Shown here in pieces: positions 51,753 to 60,037 of a DNA stretch of 64,000 bases (the stretch's first letter is position 1; each line of letters begins with the position of its first letter). The stretch covers positions 27,921 through 91,920 of the forward strand of contig SHXZ01000010.1 in assembly GCA_009693045.1 (NCBI GenBank), in the 5' to 3' direction. The notes under the pieces were generated by a model. That model saw only the letters and a list, made by a program, of their open reading frames with translations. It did not search any database and was not told the origin of the DNA. The DNA is from Dehalococcoidia bacterium. Lineage in GTDB: Bacteria; Chloroflexota; Dehalococcoidia; Lucifugimonadales; SHYT01. The translations under genes were made by a program, and so were the position numbers.

Positions 51753-54160
51753 ATGCAATGCCCGCGGTGTCGCCGGGAAAACACGCAGGAAGGCCACTTT
51801 TGTGCGTTCTGCGGTGCGCCGCTGCCCCTGCCTCCCCAAGCTGAACTGGAGGCGGGCGCTCAGGCCACACCTGAAGCCCTCGCGTTGCAGGTGGCGGCGC
51901 TGCGCGGCGAGGTGCGGCAACTGGCCGGCGCCCTTGCGGCGATGCACAGCCGTCTCGCTGCCTTGGAGGGCCGCGCCACCGGAGCCACGGCGGCCGCTTC
52001 CCAAGCTTCGCCTCGCCCAGAGCAAGCTGAGACGTCGGCCTCGGCGCAGCCAGCCCCCCGCGATGGCGGCGGACGTGGCCGCTACCGCAGAGGCCGCAGC
52101 GGGGCCAAAGGTCACAGTCTGGGGACCACCCGTGGAGGCGCAATCCTCCGTGGAGACGCCAGACGTCACGGCGCCCCGCGAGAAGGGCTGGGTGGAGTGG
52201 GAGCAGGTCTTCGAGGAGAACTGGCTGGCCCGGATCGGCGTCGTCGCGCTCCTTGTCGGCGTGGCGTTCTTCCTCAAGCTCTCGTTTGACAACAACTGGA
52301 TTGGCCCCGTGACGCGGGTGTCCCTGGGCGGCGGGTGCAGCGGCTTGCTCTTGGGTGCGGGTGGATACTGACCCGGTGTATTCGCAGGCGCTGATGGGCG
52401 GCGCGGTGGTCCTGGCGTACCTCTCCACCTTTGCCGCGTTCGCCAACTACGGCCTCATCGGCTTCTACCCTGCGGTGGCGCTGCTCTTTGCTGTGAGCGC
52501 GTGTTCGGCGGTGATGGCGCTGTGGACCGGCTCCATGGCGCTAGCCGTCATGGGCATCGTTGGGGCGTATGGCGGGCCATTTATCTTGGATGGCTTTTCA
52601 AAGCCGGCGGCCAGCCTAACAGGAGCAGGACCGACGGTTCAGCTTCCCGCCTACCTCATGGCCGTCACGCTGGGCGTCCTTGCTTTGGCTTCGGCGAGGA
52701 CCTGGAGCTGGTTGATTTGGCTGGCCTTCTTCGGCACGGCGGCCACCTTCCTGGTGTGGCTCAATGCTTATGGTGGCGAGGCGACGCTGCTCACCAAGCA
52801 GGGCAGTTTCACGGTGCTGTTCGTGCTGTTCGTGGGCGCAACCAGCCTGCCGCCACTGCTGCGGCGAAGCGTCCCAACCACATCGGACCTGGCGCTTACG
52901 TTGTTGAACGCGGTCTGGTTCCTGGGGACGACCTACGGCCTCATATGGAGCGAGTTCCGTGATTTGCTGGGCGGTGTTACGGTGTTGACGGCGTTGCTGT
53001 ACGGAGGCATCAGCTACGCTTCTCTCCGCCGGTCCCCCGATGCACCGTACTCTCGGGCGGCGGCGCTCGGTGTTGGCCTGCTGTTCTTGACCGTCGCGGT
53101 ACCGGTCCAGTTCCGGGACACGGTATGGACGACCCTGGTTTGGAACGGCGAGGCTCTGGCCTTGCTCGCCCTCTCGCTGCGCTTCTCTTCCCCCTTCGTG
53201 CGGGGAAGCGCGTACGCCGTCTTTGCCTTCGTAGCGGTGCGGCTGCTGGCGTTTGAGACGGTGCTGGACGCGGGGCAGTTCGGGTTCATTGTGAACGAGA
53301 GGTTTGGCGTCTTCGCGGCCAGCGTGGCGAGTCTCTACGTCGGAGGGTACGCGTTGTGGCGTTGGTGAACACGCCTGGAGGAGTGAGAGCACCAGGCCGC
53401 CTCCGTGTTTCCCATCCTCCTAGTGGCCGCCAGCTTCTTCACCGTGTGGGCGCTGAGCTTTGACCTCGCCGACTACTTTAACCGCGCCGGCCGGGACAAC
53501 CTCAAACGCCTCGCACTCACGGGTGTCTGGTCGCTCTATGCCGTTCTTGGCATCGCCGTGGGCATCCGCTATCACGTCATCCACGACCGAGCGATCGGCT
53601 ACCTGCTCCTGGCGCTGGTCGCGGTCTTGCTCCTGGTCTTTGCCACCCGCATGGACCTCGGAACCTTCCGGCCGGTCCTCAACGAGCGTACCCTAGCGTT
53701 CGCGTTCGGCATTGCGTCTGGGTACCTCACCACCTATCTCCTCTGGCGCAACCGGCACCGGCTGTCCGTCCTGGAGCAGCGGGCGTGGTCCATCTACCCC
53801 GTCTTCATCGTCAGGGCCTGCTTCCTGACCCTCTGAGCCATCAGCACCGACCTTGTCACCTACTTTGATGGGCCGGGACAGGAGAACGCCCGCAACCTCT
53901 CGCTCACCGCCTTCTGGGCTACCTACGCGGTGGGTGTCCTCGTGATCGGCATCATCAAACGCTCCAGCGCCACGCGCCTTGCCGCGCTGGCCCTCCTCGC
54001 GGCGACCGTCGCCAAAGTTTTCGTGTACGATGTCTTCGCCCTGGAGCGTGTCTTTCGCGTCGTTGCGTTCATCGGCCTGGGCGGACTGCTCCTGATGGGA
54101 GGCTACGCCTACCAGCGGTACAGCGGAGCGATCCGTGGATCCCTTACGGATAAGTCCTGA
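51753..54160 (+). pseudogene. DUF2339 multi-spanning membrane protein, two frameshifts and three in-frame TGA
   Basis: The pieces add up to about 800 codons, the usual DUF2339 length. Frame 1 (from 51753) gives a zinc ribbon QCPRCRRENTQEGHFCAFCG and a coiled coil. A shift near 52020-52070 leads to the frame with VEWEQVFEENWLARIGVVALLVGVAFFLK. A second shift near 52345-52370 leads to DPVYSQALMGGAVVLAYLSTFAAF and many transmembrane helices. The last frame is crossed by TGA at 53366, 53384 and 53834 but keeps coding on both sides (FLTL-TGA-AISTDLVTYF, compare FFTVWALSFDLADYF earlier in the same protein). Probably a decaying gene. Confidence 0.85.
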
Positions 54161-54182
54161 GATCTCTGCGGGAGGCGCCGCC

Positions 54183-55025
54183 GTGGCAACAACCGCCAAA
54201 GACCGATTCGTCCGAGCCAACAGCCTCCAGCTTCACTACCTGGACTGGGGCGGGCGCAACAAGCCCATGCTTTTGCTCCTCCACGGACTCACGAGCAACG
54301 CCCACGCGTGGGACTCTTTTGTCACGTCCGGCCACTCGGAACTAGCCAAGTGGCGCGTTGTGGCGCTGGACCAGCGGGGCCACGGCGACAGCGACCACGC
54401 CAAGGATGGGTACCCCGTCACCGCGTTCGCGAGCGACGTCTGGGAGTTCTCCCGCAAGCTCGGCCTGGAGCGGTTCGCGCTGATAGGGCATTCCCTGGGC
54501 GCGCGCAACGCCATGAGCTTCGCCGGCGACCATGCCGACTGCCTCTCGCACCTGGTATTGGTGGACTTTGGGCCGGAGATGGCGCGCCAGGGCGCGGTCA
54601 ACGTACGAGGGCGCACCACGCAGCGTCCTCCCGGCTTCCTCACCATAGAAGACGCGGTGGCCTGGCTCCGCGAGAGCAGCCCCACCCGCTTCGATGAGCA
54701 GCTCCGCCAGACCGCCGAGCACGCCCTGCGGCTGAATTACGCCAAGCGGCTCGTCTGGAAGCACGACGCGGAGCTTTCGTGGATCACCGGCTCCTTCGGC
54801 CTCACCGAGGTGCCGCACCTGTGGCAGCAGGTGGCCCGGACCACCTGCCCCACGCTCATCGTCCGCGGCGAGAAGAGCGATGTGCTGAGCCGCGAGGTCA
54901 TGCAGCGGATGCTCCGGGTGATGCCGAACGCCAAGGCGGTGGAAATCGCCGGCGCCGGCCACGGCGTGCCGCAGGACCAGCCGGAGGCGTTCAACCGAGC
55001 GGTATTCGCGTTCCTGGACGGCTAG
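54183..55025 (+). CDS. Alpha/beta-hydrolase
   Basis: A 280-residue hydrolase with the oxyanion region LLLLHGLTSNAHAWDSF, DQRGHGDSD, the nucleophile elbow ALIGHSLGARNAMSFAG (Ser), the acid in TLIVRGEKSDVL (Asp) and the catalytic His in IAGAGHGVPQDQP. The substrate could be an ester or an epoxide/haloalkane-like compound; it cannot be assigned. The GTG at 54183 is chosen because GGAGG lies 8 nt upstream; the frame is open to 54135, inside the end of the broken DUF2339 gene. Confidence 0.9.
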   Translation: MATTAKDRFVRANSLQLHYLDWGGRNKPMLLLLHGLTSNAHAWDSFVTSGHSELAKWRVVALDQRGHGDSDHAKDGYPVTAFASDVWEFSRKLGLERFALIGHSLGARNAMSFAGDHADCLSHLVLVDFGPEMARQGAVNVRGRTTQRPPGFLTIEDAVAWLRESSPTRFDEQLRQTAEHALRLNYAKRLVWKHDAELSWITGSFGLTEVPHLWQQVARTTCPTLIVRGEKSDVLSREVMQRMLRVMPNAKAVEIAGAGHGVPQDQPEAFNRAVFAFLDG

Positions 55026-55153
55026 TTCTCTACTGTTCTCTTCTCTCTTCTCTGGGCGTCAAGCTCCGCGTGGCACCGATAAAATTAACTGGAGGGTTCA
55101 ATCCTGTCACCGGAACCACCAATGGTTATCCCTAATGGGAGGACGCTGCTGAA

Positions 55154-55708
55154 ATGGCGATTGCAAGCAAGCTTCGGTTTGAGGTTTTCAAGAGGAACAA
55201 CTTTACTTGCCGGTATGGTGGGCGCAAGACACCTCAGATAGTGCTGGAAGTTGACCATGTGATACCTGTTGCGAAGGGTGGGGGAGATGAGATTGAGAAT
55301 CTTGTGACTTCGTGCTATGAGTGCAACCGCGGAAAAGGCGCTAGCTTGCTCTCTGACGAGGTCTCCGTGTCAACCATTCACGAAAACACTGTGCTCTTGC
55401 TGGAACGTGAGCTACAGTTGAAAGAGTATAACGGAGTAAAACGTTCGGTAAGAGAACGCGAAGACCAACAGATTGATGAGCTATTGCAGTTTTGGGACGA
55501 CCTATTTCATGGGCCACCTGGCATGTCGCCGGGAAGGGCGTCGCTGCGGCTTTATCCGCGGCCGTTGCCAGCTGAAGACATCAAAGACGCAATGGAAATC
55601 ACGTCTGTAAGAAAGGGAGGAAATGGGGCAGGCGTTCACTATCTCTACGGCATTCTTAAGGATTGGGCCAATGATCGCCAGAGACCCGTGGAAATTGGTC
55701 ATAATTAG
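55154..55708 (+). CDS. HNH endonuclease-like protein, low GC
   Basis: A 184-residue protein with an N-terminal HNH domain: KLRFEVFKRNNFTCRYGGRK, VLEVDHVIPVAKGGGDEIENLVTSCYECNRGKG. The DHVIP His, the central Asn and CYECNRGKG are typical. However, the first zinc knuckle reads CRYGG where CxYCG is usual, so one Cys ligand is lost (TGT to GGT would do it). The C-terminal half (LLQFWDDLFHG..., LYGILKDWAND) is unrecognised. Base composition is much closer to 50 percent GC than its neighbours, suggesting transfer. It stands alone, without a methylase or other defence partner. Confidence 0.8.
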   Translation: MAIASKLRFEVFKRNNFTCRYGGRKTPQIVLEVDHVIPVAKGGGDEIENLVTSCYECNRGKGASLLSDEVSVSTIHENTVLLLERELQLKEYNGVKRSVREREDQQIDELLQFWDDLFHGPPGMSPGRASLRLYPRPLPAEDIKDAMEITSVRKGGNGAGVHYLYGILKDWANDRQRPVEIGHN

Positions 55709-55784
55709 AACTGCGGGAGTGAAGGCTGGCATTCCAGAATGACCTGGGTACCCCAGAGAAGAATAGAGAAGAGGAGAAAAGAAC

Positions 55785-56072
55785 ATGGCTGTCCGACTCG
55801 TGGTGACGTTCAAGGCTTTGCCAGGCAAGGGCGCCGACTATGCGAAGGCCTTCGCGTCGGTGATTAAGGACGTGGTGCAGAAGGACAAGGGCTGCATGCA
55901 GTATGAGCTGTTCCGAAGCATGGACGATCCGGACACCCTGGTGTTGCTGGAGCGTTGGGCCGACCAGGCCACTCTGGACGCCCACGCGGCGGCGAACCGG
56001 GCGCGCGGCCCGTCACCGACGGCGCAGTTCCGCTCGGGCAACGCGGTGTTGGAGCAGTACGAGACGCCGTAG
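55785..56072 (+). CDS. Antibiotic biosynthesis monooxygenase (ABM/YgiN-like) domain protein
   Basis: A 95-residue single-domain protein: LVVTFKALPGKGADYAKAFASVIKDVVQKDKGCMQYELFRSMDDPDTLVLLERWADQATLDAHAAA. This is the dimeric ferredoxin-like ABM fold found in quinol monooxygenases and in proteins of unknown substrate. AAAAGAAC before the ATG is a weak ribosome-binding site. A strong hairpin follows the stop. Confidence 0.88.
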   Translation: MAVRLVVTFKALPGKGADYAKAFASVIKDVVQKDKGCMQYELFRSMDDPDTLVLLERWADQATLDAHAAANRARGPSPTAQFRSGNAVLEQYETP

Positions 56073-56124
56073 GCGCCCACCCCCAACCCTCTTCACAGAG
56101 GAAGAAAGTTGGGGGTGGGCGCCT
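56071..56124. terminator. Bidirectional terminator-like hairpin
   Basis: AGGCGCCCACCCCCAAC and its exact complement are separated by about 20 nt; the right arm is followed by TTTCCCC. It sits between two convergent genes and overlaps the last base of the ABM stop codon. Confidence 0.75.
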
Positions 56125-56134
56125 TTCCCCTCAC

Positions 56135-56587
56135 CTAGACCAGCGTCTCATACAGCCGCCAGCCCAGGTATCCGGCGGCGCAGAGGGCCAGGAGCAGGAG
56201 CATGGGCGTGAGGCGGCGCGACCAGTGGTGCGCCCGGTGGCCAGTCGATAGGAACCCGCGCCACTCCCGATAGGCCTTGGCGAGGACGAGCACGCCGAGT
56301 CCGGAGAGCGCCGCACCTCCAAGTTGCGCCGTCCTGGTGGCGTGCGCGCCCAGCGAGTCGGGCAGCGGGATGCCGGAGACCAGGAAGAGGCCGACGCCAA
56401 GGAGGGTGCTGCCGGCGATGGTGCTGATGTTGGCCATGGAGTCCAAGCGGCGAAGGCGCTTGAACTCGGCGTTCTGGCGCGCGAGGCGGTGCTCCAGGCG
56501 CGTAAGGGATGAGTGGATCTCGCGGACCTCGTGGGTGACGGGCGGGGAGACGTGCGGCCTGGGGGCCGCGTGGGTAGCGCGTTTCAT
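56135..56587 (-). CDS. Small membrane protein with N-terminal coiled coil
   Basis: 150 residues: a cytoplasmic-looking N-terminus with a predicted coiled coil (EVREIHSSLTRLEHRLARQNAEFKRLRRL), then three transmembrane segments (about residues 55-75, 86-104, 128-146), and a basic loop between the second and third. No family recognised. It is convergent with the ABM gene across a shared hairpin. Confidence 0.6.
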   Translation of the reverse strand: MKRATHAAPRPHVSPPVTHEVREIHSSLTRLEHRLARQNAEFKRLRRLDSMANISTIAGSTLLGVGLFLVSGIPLPDSLGAHATRTAQLGGAALSGLGVLVLAKAYREWRGFLSTGHRAHHWSRRLTPMLLLLALCAAGYLGWRLYETLV

Positions 56588-56924
56588 AGCTACTACTCCC
56601 TGTATGCGGTCTGGGAGGCTACCAATGAGTCCGCCTTAGCAGGCGGACGTACGCAGCGTGGCCGCTACCCCATTAGGATAGCGTGAGATGCGCGCGCGAG
56701 CAATCGTCTGCCGGCAAAGCCCAGGGTCTTTCGGTTTCTGATCCCTTGCTGCAAAGGAATGTGTAGGGGCAATTCATGAATTGCCCCTACAAGTCTCCAG
56801 AGACTCGGCACTATGAGCGAAAAGGGAAGCCGAGGAGATAGCGGAAGGACCCTGGGCGAAGACCCTCGCTTGGGCCAGGCACGGACGTCACCGGCGGCCC
56901 GGACGGCGCATGACGAGTCGGTGC
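56588..56924. other. Intergenic region with a family C palindrome
   Basis: About 340 nt with no gene. The only marked feature is the family C palindrome at 56762-56791. No RNA gene or promoter is convincing. Confidence 0.5.
56762..56791. repeat. Family C palindrome
   Basis: TGTAGGGGCAATTCA followed by its exact complement, a 30-bp perfect palindrome. Confidence 0.9.
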
Positions 56925-57866
56925 TTAGGCAGCCACGGCGCGCGCTGCCGTGAGGCGGCGCTTGGCCTCGCTGAACACTGAGGCAGGCAGCGGCCCCTTC
57001 ATCGCCGCGGCAAGGTTCTCCTGCAGGTGTGCGGGGCTCAGCGTCCCCACGATGGTGGTGTGCATGGCGGGATTGGTGACGGTGTAGCGGAGCATGAACT
57101 CGGTGGGTGTTGCGCCGTCCAGAAGCTCGTCCAGTTTCGCCTTCTCCCAGAGCTTCCAGACGTTCTCGGAGCCCTGGCCCTCGCCGGGCTCGCCGCGGGC
57201 GACGCCTCCACGGATGACGATTCCCGCGCCCGCCTTGGCGGCGTCGGCGATGGCCGATTCGTGCTCAGGCTGGAGGGCCGAGTAGGGGACCTGGAAGACC
57301 TCGAACACGCCCATCTTGATATGGTCGGTGATGTTGGGCAGGATGGAGGAGCACCCCAGGAAGCGGATCTTGCCCTCTCGCTTCAGGTCTTGGAGCGTCT
57401 GAACGGCTCCTTCTTGTTCCAACACCTCCCTGGAGGGGCTGAAGTGGAATTGGACGATGTCCAGGTAGTCGGTCTTCATGCGCCGCAGGCTCTGGTTGAC
57501 CCCGTCCACAATCCGCTTTCGGCTGTAGTCGTGGAACTTTGGCAGCGGCGTGCCCAAAGACGTGCGTTCGGCGGGCGTGAACGCGGCCACGTCCAGCGGG
57601 CAGCCGCACTTGGAGGCCAGGTAGAACTCCTTGCGACGGTGGGAGATAACCTTGCCGATGTAGTCCTCGGCGTCGCCGTAGTCAATGGCGACGTCAATGT
57701 AGTTGATGCCGGCGTCCAGGACGGCATTCAGGATCCGTTCCGGCTCGCCGGGCTGCAGGGGACGGCCGACTCCTCCGGGCATGCCGCGCACTTCCAGCGC
57801 GCCGAACCCGAGCGTGGTCACGTTGAGTCCGGTCTGCCCTAGCTTTCTCTTTAGCAAGTCTGCCAT
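56925..57866 (-). CDS. Aldo/keto reductase (paralogue of the one at 18.7 kb)
   Basis: A 313-residue AKR-superfamily oxidoreductase: LKRKLGQTGLNVTTLGFGALEV, candidate tetrad Asp58, Tyr63 (NYIDVAIDYGD), Lys86 (LASKCGC) and His141 (DIVQFH), plus FMLRYTVTNPAMHTTIVGTL near the end. It parallels the first reductase along its full length, with an extra 8-residue loop near residue 105. AGGAGG precedes the ATG at 57866. Substrate unknown. Confidence 0.9.
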   Translation of the reverse strand: MADLLKRKLGQTGLNVTTLGFGALEVRGMPGGVGRPLQPGEPERILNAVLDAGINYIDVAIDYGDAEDYIGKVISHRRKEFYLASKCGCPLDVAAFTPAERTSLGTPLPKFHDYSRKRIVDGVNQSLRRMKTDYLDIVQFHFSPSREVLEQEGAVQTLQDLKREGKIRFLGCSSILPNITDHIKMGVFEVFQVPYSALQPEHESAIADAAKAGAGIVIRGGVARGEPGEGQGSENVWKLWEKAKLDELLDGATPTEFMLRYTVTNPAMHTTIVGTLSPAHLQENLAAAMKGPLPASVFSEAKRRLTAARAVAA

Positions 57867-57990
57867 GGTGTGCCTCCTTTGCGGGGTTGCCGATGTTCTT
57901 CCTGACGACGTCCCCAACCGAGCTATAGTAGCAAATCCGCCGCGCGGGTGGGTCAGCACTCAAGGACCGCGCGGGCGTTGAATCCCACTC

Positions 57991-59004
57991 TCACTCTAGC
58001 ACGACGGCGCTGACCGAGGAGATGGGTGGTAACTTCTCGCTGATGCGGCGCCACGAGTCGCCCTCGTTAACGCTGGCGTAGAGCCGGCCGGTGTTAGTGC
58101 CGAAGTACGCGCCCGCGGGGTCCAGGGAATCGGTGCACATCGCCTCGCGGTACGTCCCCATGAAGGCGCTGCGTTGTGACAGGCCCTTGGTCAGCGGCGT
58201 CCACATATTGCCCGCGTCCTCCGTGCGATAGACGCGGAGCTTTCCCTCCGGCGGGGTCCGCGACCCGCCGTTCCCTAGCGGCACAACGTACGCCACGTCC
58301 GGGTTCCGTGGGTGCGCCGCCATCACCATCCCAAAGTCGGAAGGCAGCCCCTCGGTGATGTTGCGCCACGTCTTCACGCCATCGTCGCTGCGGTAGGTGC
58401 TCCAGTGCGTCTGCGCGTAAAGGCGCTGGCGGTTGCCGGCGGCGTGGACGAGGTGGTGGACGCACTGACCGACCTCAGGGTGCAGCTCTAACTTGGGGTC
58501 GTACTTTTCCGCGTAGCCGTTCTTGATGCCGCTGTTCATGGGCCGCCAGGTCTTGCCGCTGTCCTCCGTTCCAAACACGGATGGCGACGAGATGCCGACC
58601 CACATGCGCTGTTTGTCGCGTGGGTCAAGGACGATGGAGTGGAGGCAAAGTCCCCCTGCCCCTGGGAACCACTGGTCCCGGGTGGGATGGTTGTTCAGGC
58701 CAGGGAATGGTGTCCAGGTCACGTCGTCGTCCTCGGTGCGGAACAGCGCCGCGGGCGCCACGCCGCAGTACAGCACACCCGGCTTCGACGGCCGCCCCGG
58801 CTCTATGCGCCACGTCCGGTCGCCCAGGATAGAGACTCCCGTCGCCCGGTCCATCCTCATACCCGAGTCCTGGGTGAACTTGGGGGCCTCCTTGGCGTCC
58901 GTCCACGTCTTGCCCATGTCGGTGGAGTATGATACGCGGCTGTCCATGAACATGTGCGCGGCGAACCGCCTGCCCGTCCGGGCGTCGAGCACGGCGTGGT
59001 TCAC
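57991..59004 (-). pseudogene. BNR-repeat sialidase-like (WD40/YVTN-type) protein, 5'-truncated
   Basis: A beta-propeller of the exo-alpha-sialidase/BNR type with several Asp-box-like repeats: SYSTDMGKTWTDA, FRTEDDDVTWTPFPG, FGTEDSGKTWRPMNSG, YRSDDGVKTWRNITEG, YRTEDAGNMWTPLTKG and YASVNEGDSWRRISEK. Homology begins at VNHAVLDARTGRRFAAHMF; relatives usually have some 30 more residues containing the first blade. Upstream of 59004 the strand is antisense to a DGQHR gene, so the 5' end has been lost by recombination. A GTG at 59004 could still start translation. Function unknown; these proteins are common in marine and soil Chloroflexota. Confidence 0.75.
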
Positions 59005-59017
59005 CGAAACCCAGAAG

Positions 59018-59899
59018 TTGGCTCTCGTGCCAACTACAGTCCTTATTAACATCCGAAAGCCGGTCGAAATTACCAAAGAGGGCGGCCGTGATGCCCTTGA
59101 GATCCCCGATGACTTAGAGCTTTGGGTCGTAGATGGTCAACACCGACTTGAGGGTTTCTGGGTAGCAATTGAAGAACAGGAGCGTCTCCGATTTAAAGAC
59201 TACGAGGTGCCGGCCGTCTTCACCATGGAGCTCGCCCCTGAGCAGGAAGCCGAGCAATTTCGCGTTATCAACGAAACGGCTAAGAAGGTGAGAACGGATC
59301 TTGCTCGTAGACTTCTCGCATTCGCTGCTCAGACGAAGGGGGGAAGGCAACAGATCCGCTCCCAACAGAGAATGTGGGAGGCGACGGCGGCCAAGGTTAT
59401 TGACGTCCTGAACTCGGATCCAGATTCCCCGTTATACAGACGCATTCAAGGTCCCAACCAAAAGAAAGGGGAGGGCCACACGATACGAGAATTGTCGTTC
59501 TCTACGTCGCTTAGACCGATCCTTAACACCTTCCCGTATCAAGACTGGGGCCCAGAGCGGACAGCAGACCTGCTTTGCAACTACTGGCAAGCGTGGCGAG
59601 ACGTAGTTTCTGAGCCGTTTGATGAAGCTGATGCGTATGTTTTGCTTCGGACTCCGGGCATTTTCAGCCTGCATTTGGTTGCTCTGCACCTGCGGGAGGT
59701 TTGCCGACGACGTGCGGAAGAGCCTGATTTGAAAACCATCACAGCGATCCTTGAGGATCTGCCGACGTTCACGTCGGCAGACTACTGGAGGAAATACAAT
59801 ACGAATGGGGCAGCCGTGTTCGGCTCTATGAAAGGCTTCTCCATGCCCGCAGATCTCATCAAGGACGAGCTGATAGAGAAGGACTACACCACTGAATAG
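59018..59899 (+). pseudogene. DGQHR-domain protein (DndB/DpdB-like), 5'-truncated
   Basis: From about 59018 the frame reads LVPTTVLINIRKPVEI, then ELWVVDGQHRLEGFWVAIEEQERL, VPAVFTMELAPEQEAEQFRVINETAKKVRTDLARRLLA, a helical C-terminal half and a stop at 59897. The DGQHR motif and the FxxINxTxKxV block define the DGQHR family, whose members include DndB of phosphorothioate DNA modification and DpdB of the 7-deazaguanine DNA system. The family N-terminus (about 60-80 residues) is absent: further upstream the frame is antisense to the sialidase gene. Base composition is lower in GC than the neighbourhood. No dnd or dpd partners are present. Confidence 0.75.
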
Positions 59900-59957
59900 C
59901 CGCTAAGTTGCTCAGGTTCTTCCTGAGATCCCAGCTAGATCAGATAGGCCAGACATG

Positions 59958-59992
59958 GTGTTGGGGGACACTGTATCAGTGCTCCCCCAACC
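59958..59992. terminator. Terminator-like hairpin between DGQHR fragment and nrdJ
   Basis: GTGTTGGGGGACACTG and CAGTGCTCCCCCAACCC form a near-perfect stem (one mismatch) between convergent genes. Confidence 0.6.
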
Positions 59993-60037
59993 CATTTGGT
60001 TTGTCCGGTGCATCGCAATTGTTGACGTGGCCTCCCC

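Noticed and set aside
51305..53836. Alternative genetic code (TGA as Trp) for the whole organism
   Set aside because: dapL, hisC, purC and other intact genes end at TGA exactly where their families end, and intact genes use TGG for Trp.
55080..55130. GGGTTCAATCC resembles a tRNA T-loop
   Set aside because: No matching acceptor, D or anticodon arms in the flanking 80 nt.
58523..59017. N-terminal 165 codons of the long plus-strand frame containing the DGQHR domain
   Set aside because: This part is antisense to the well-supported BNR propeller gene and shows no protein-like pattern.
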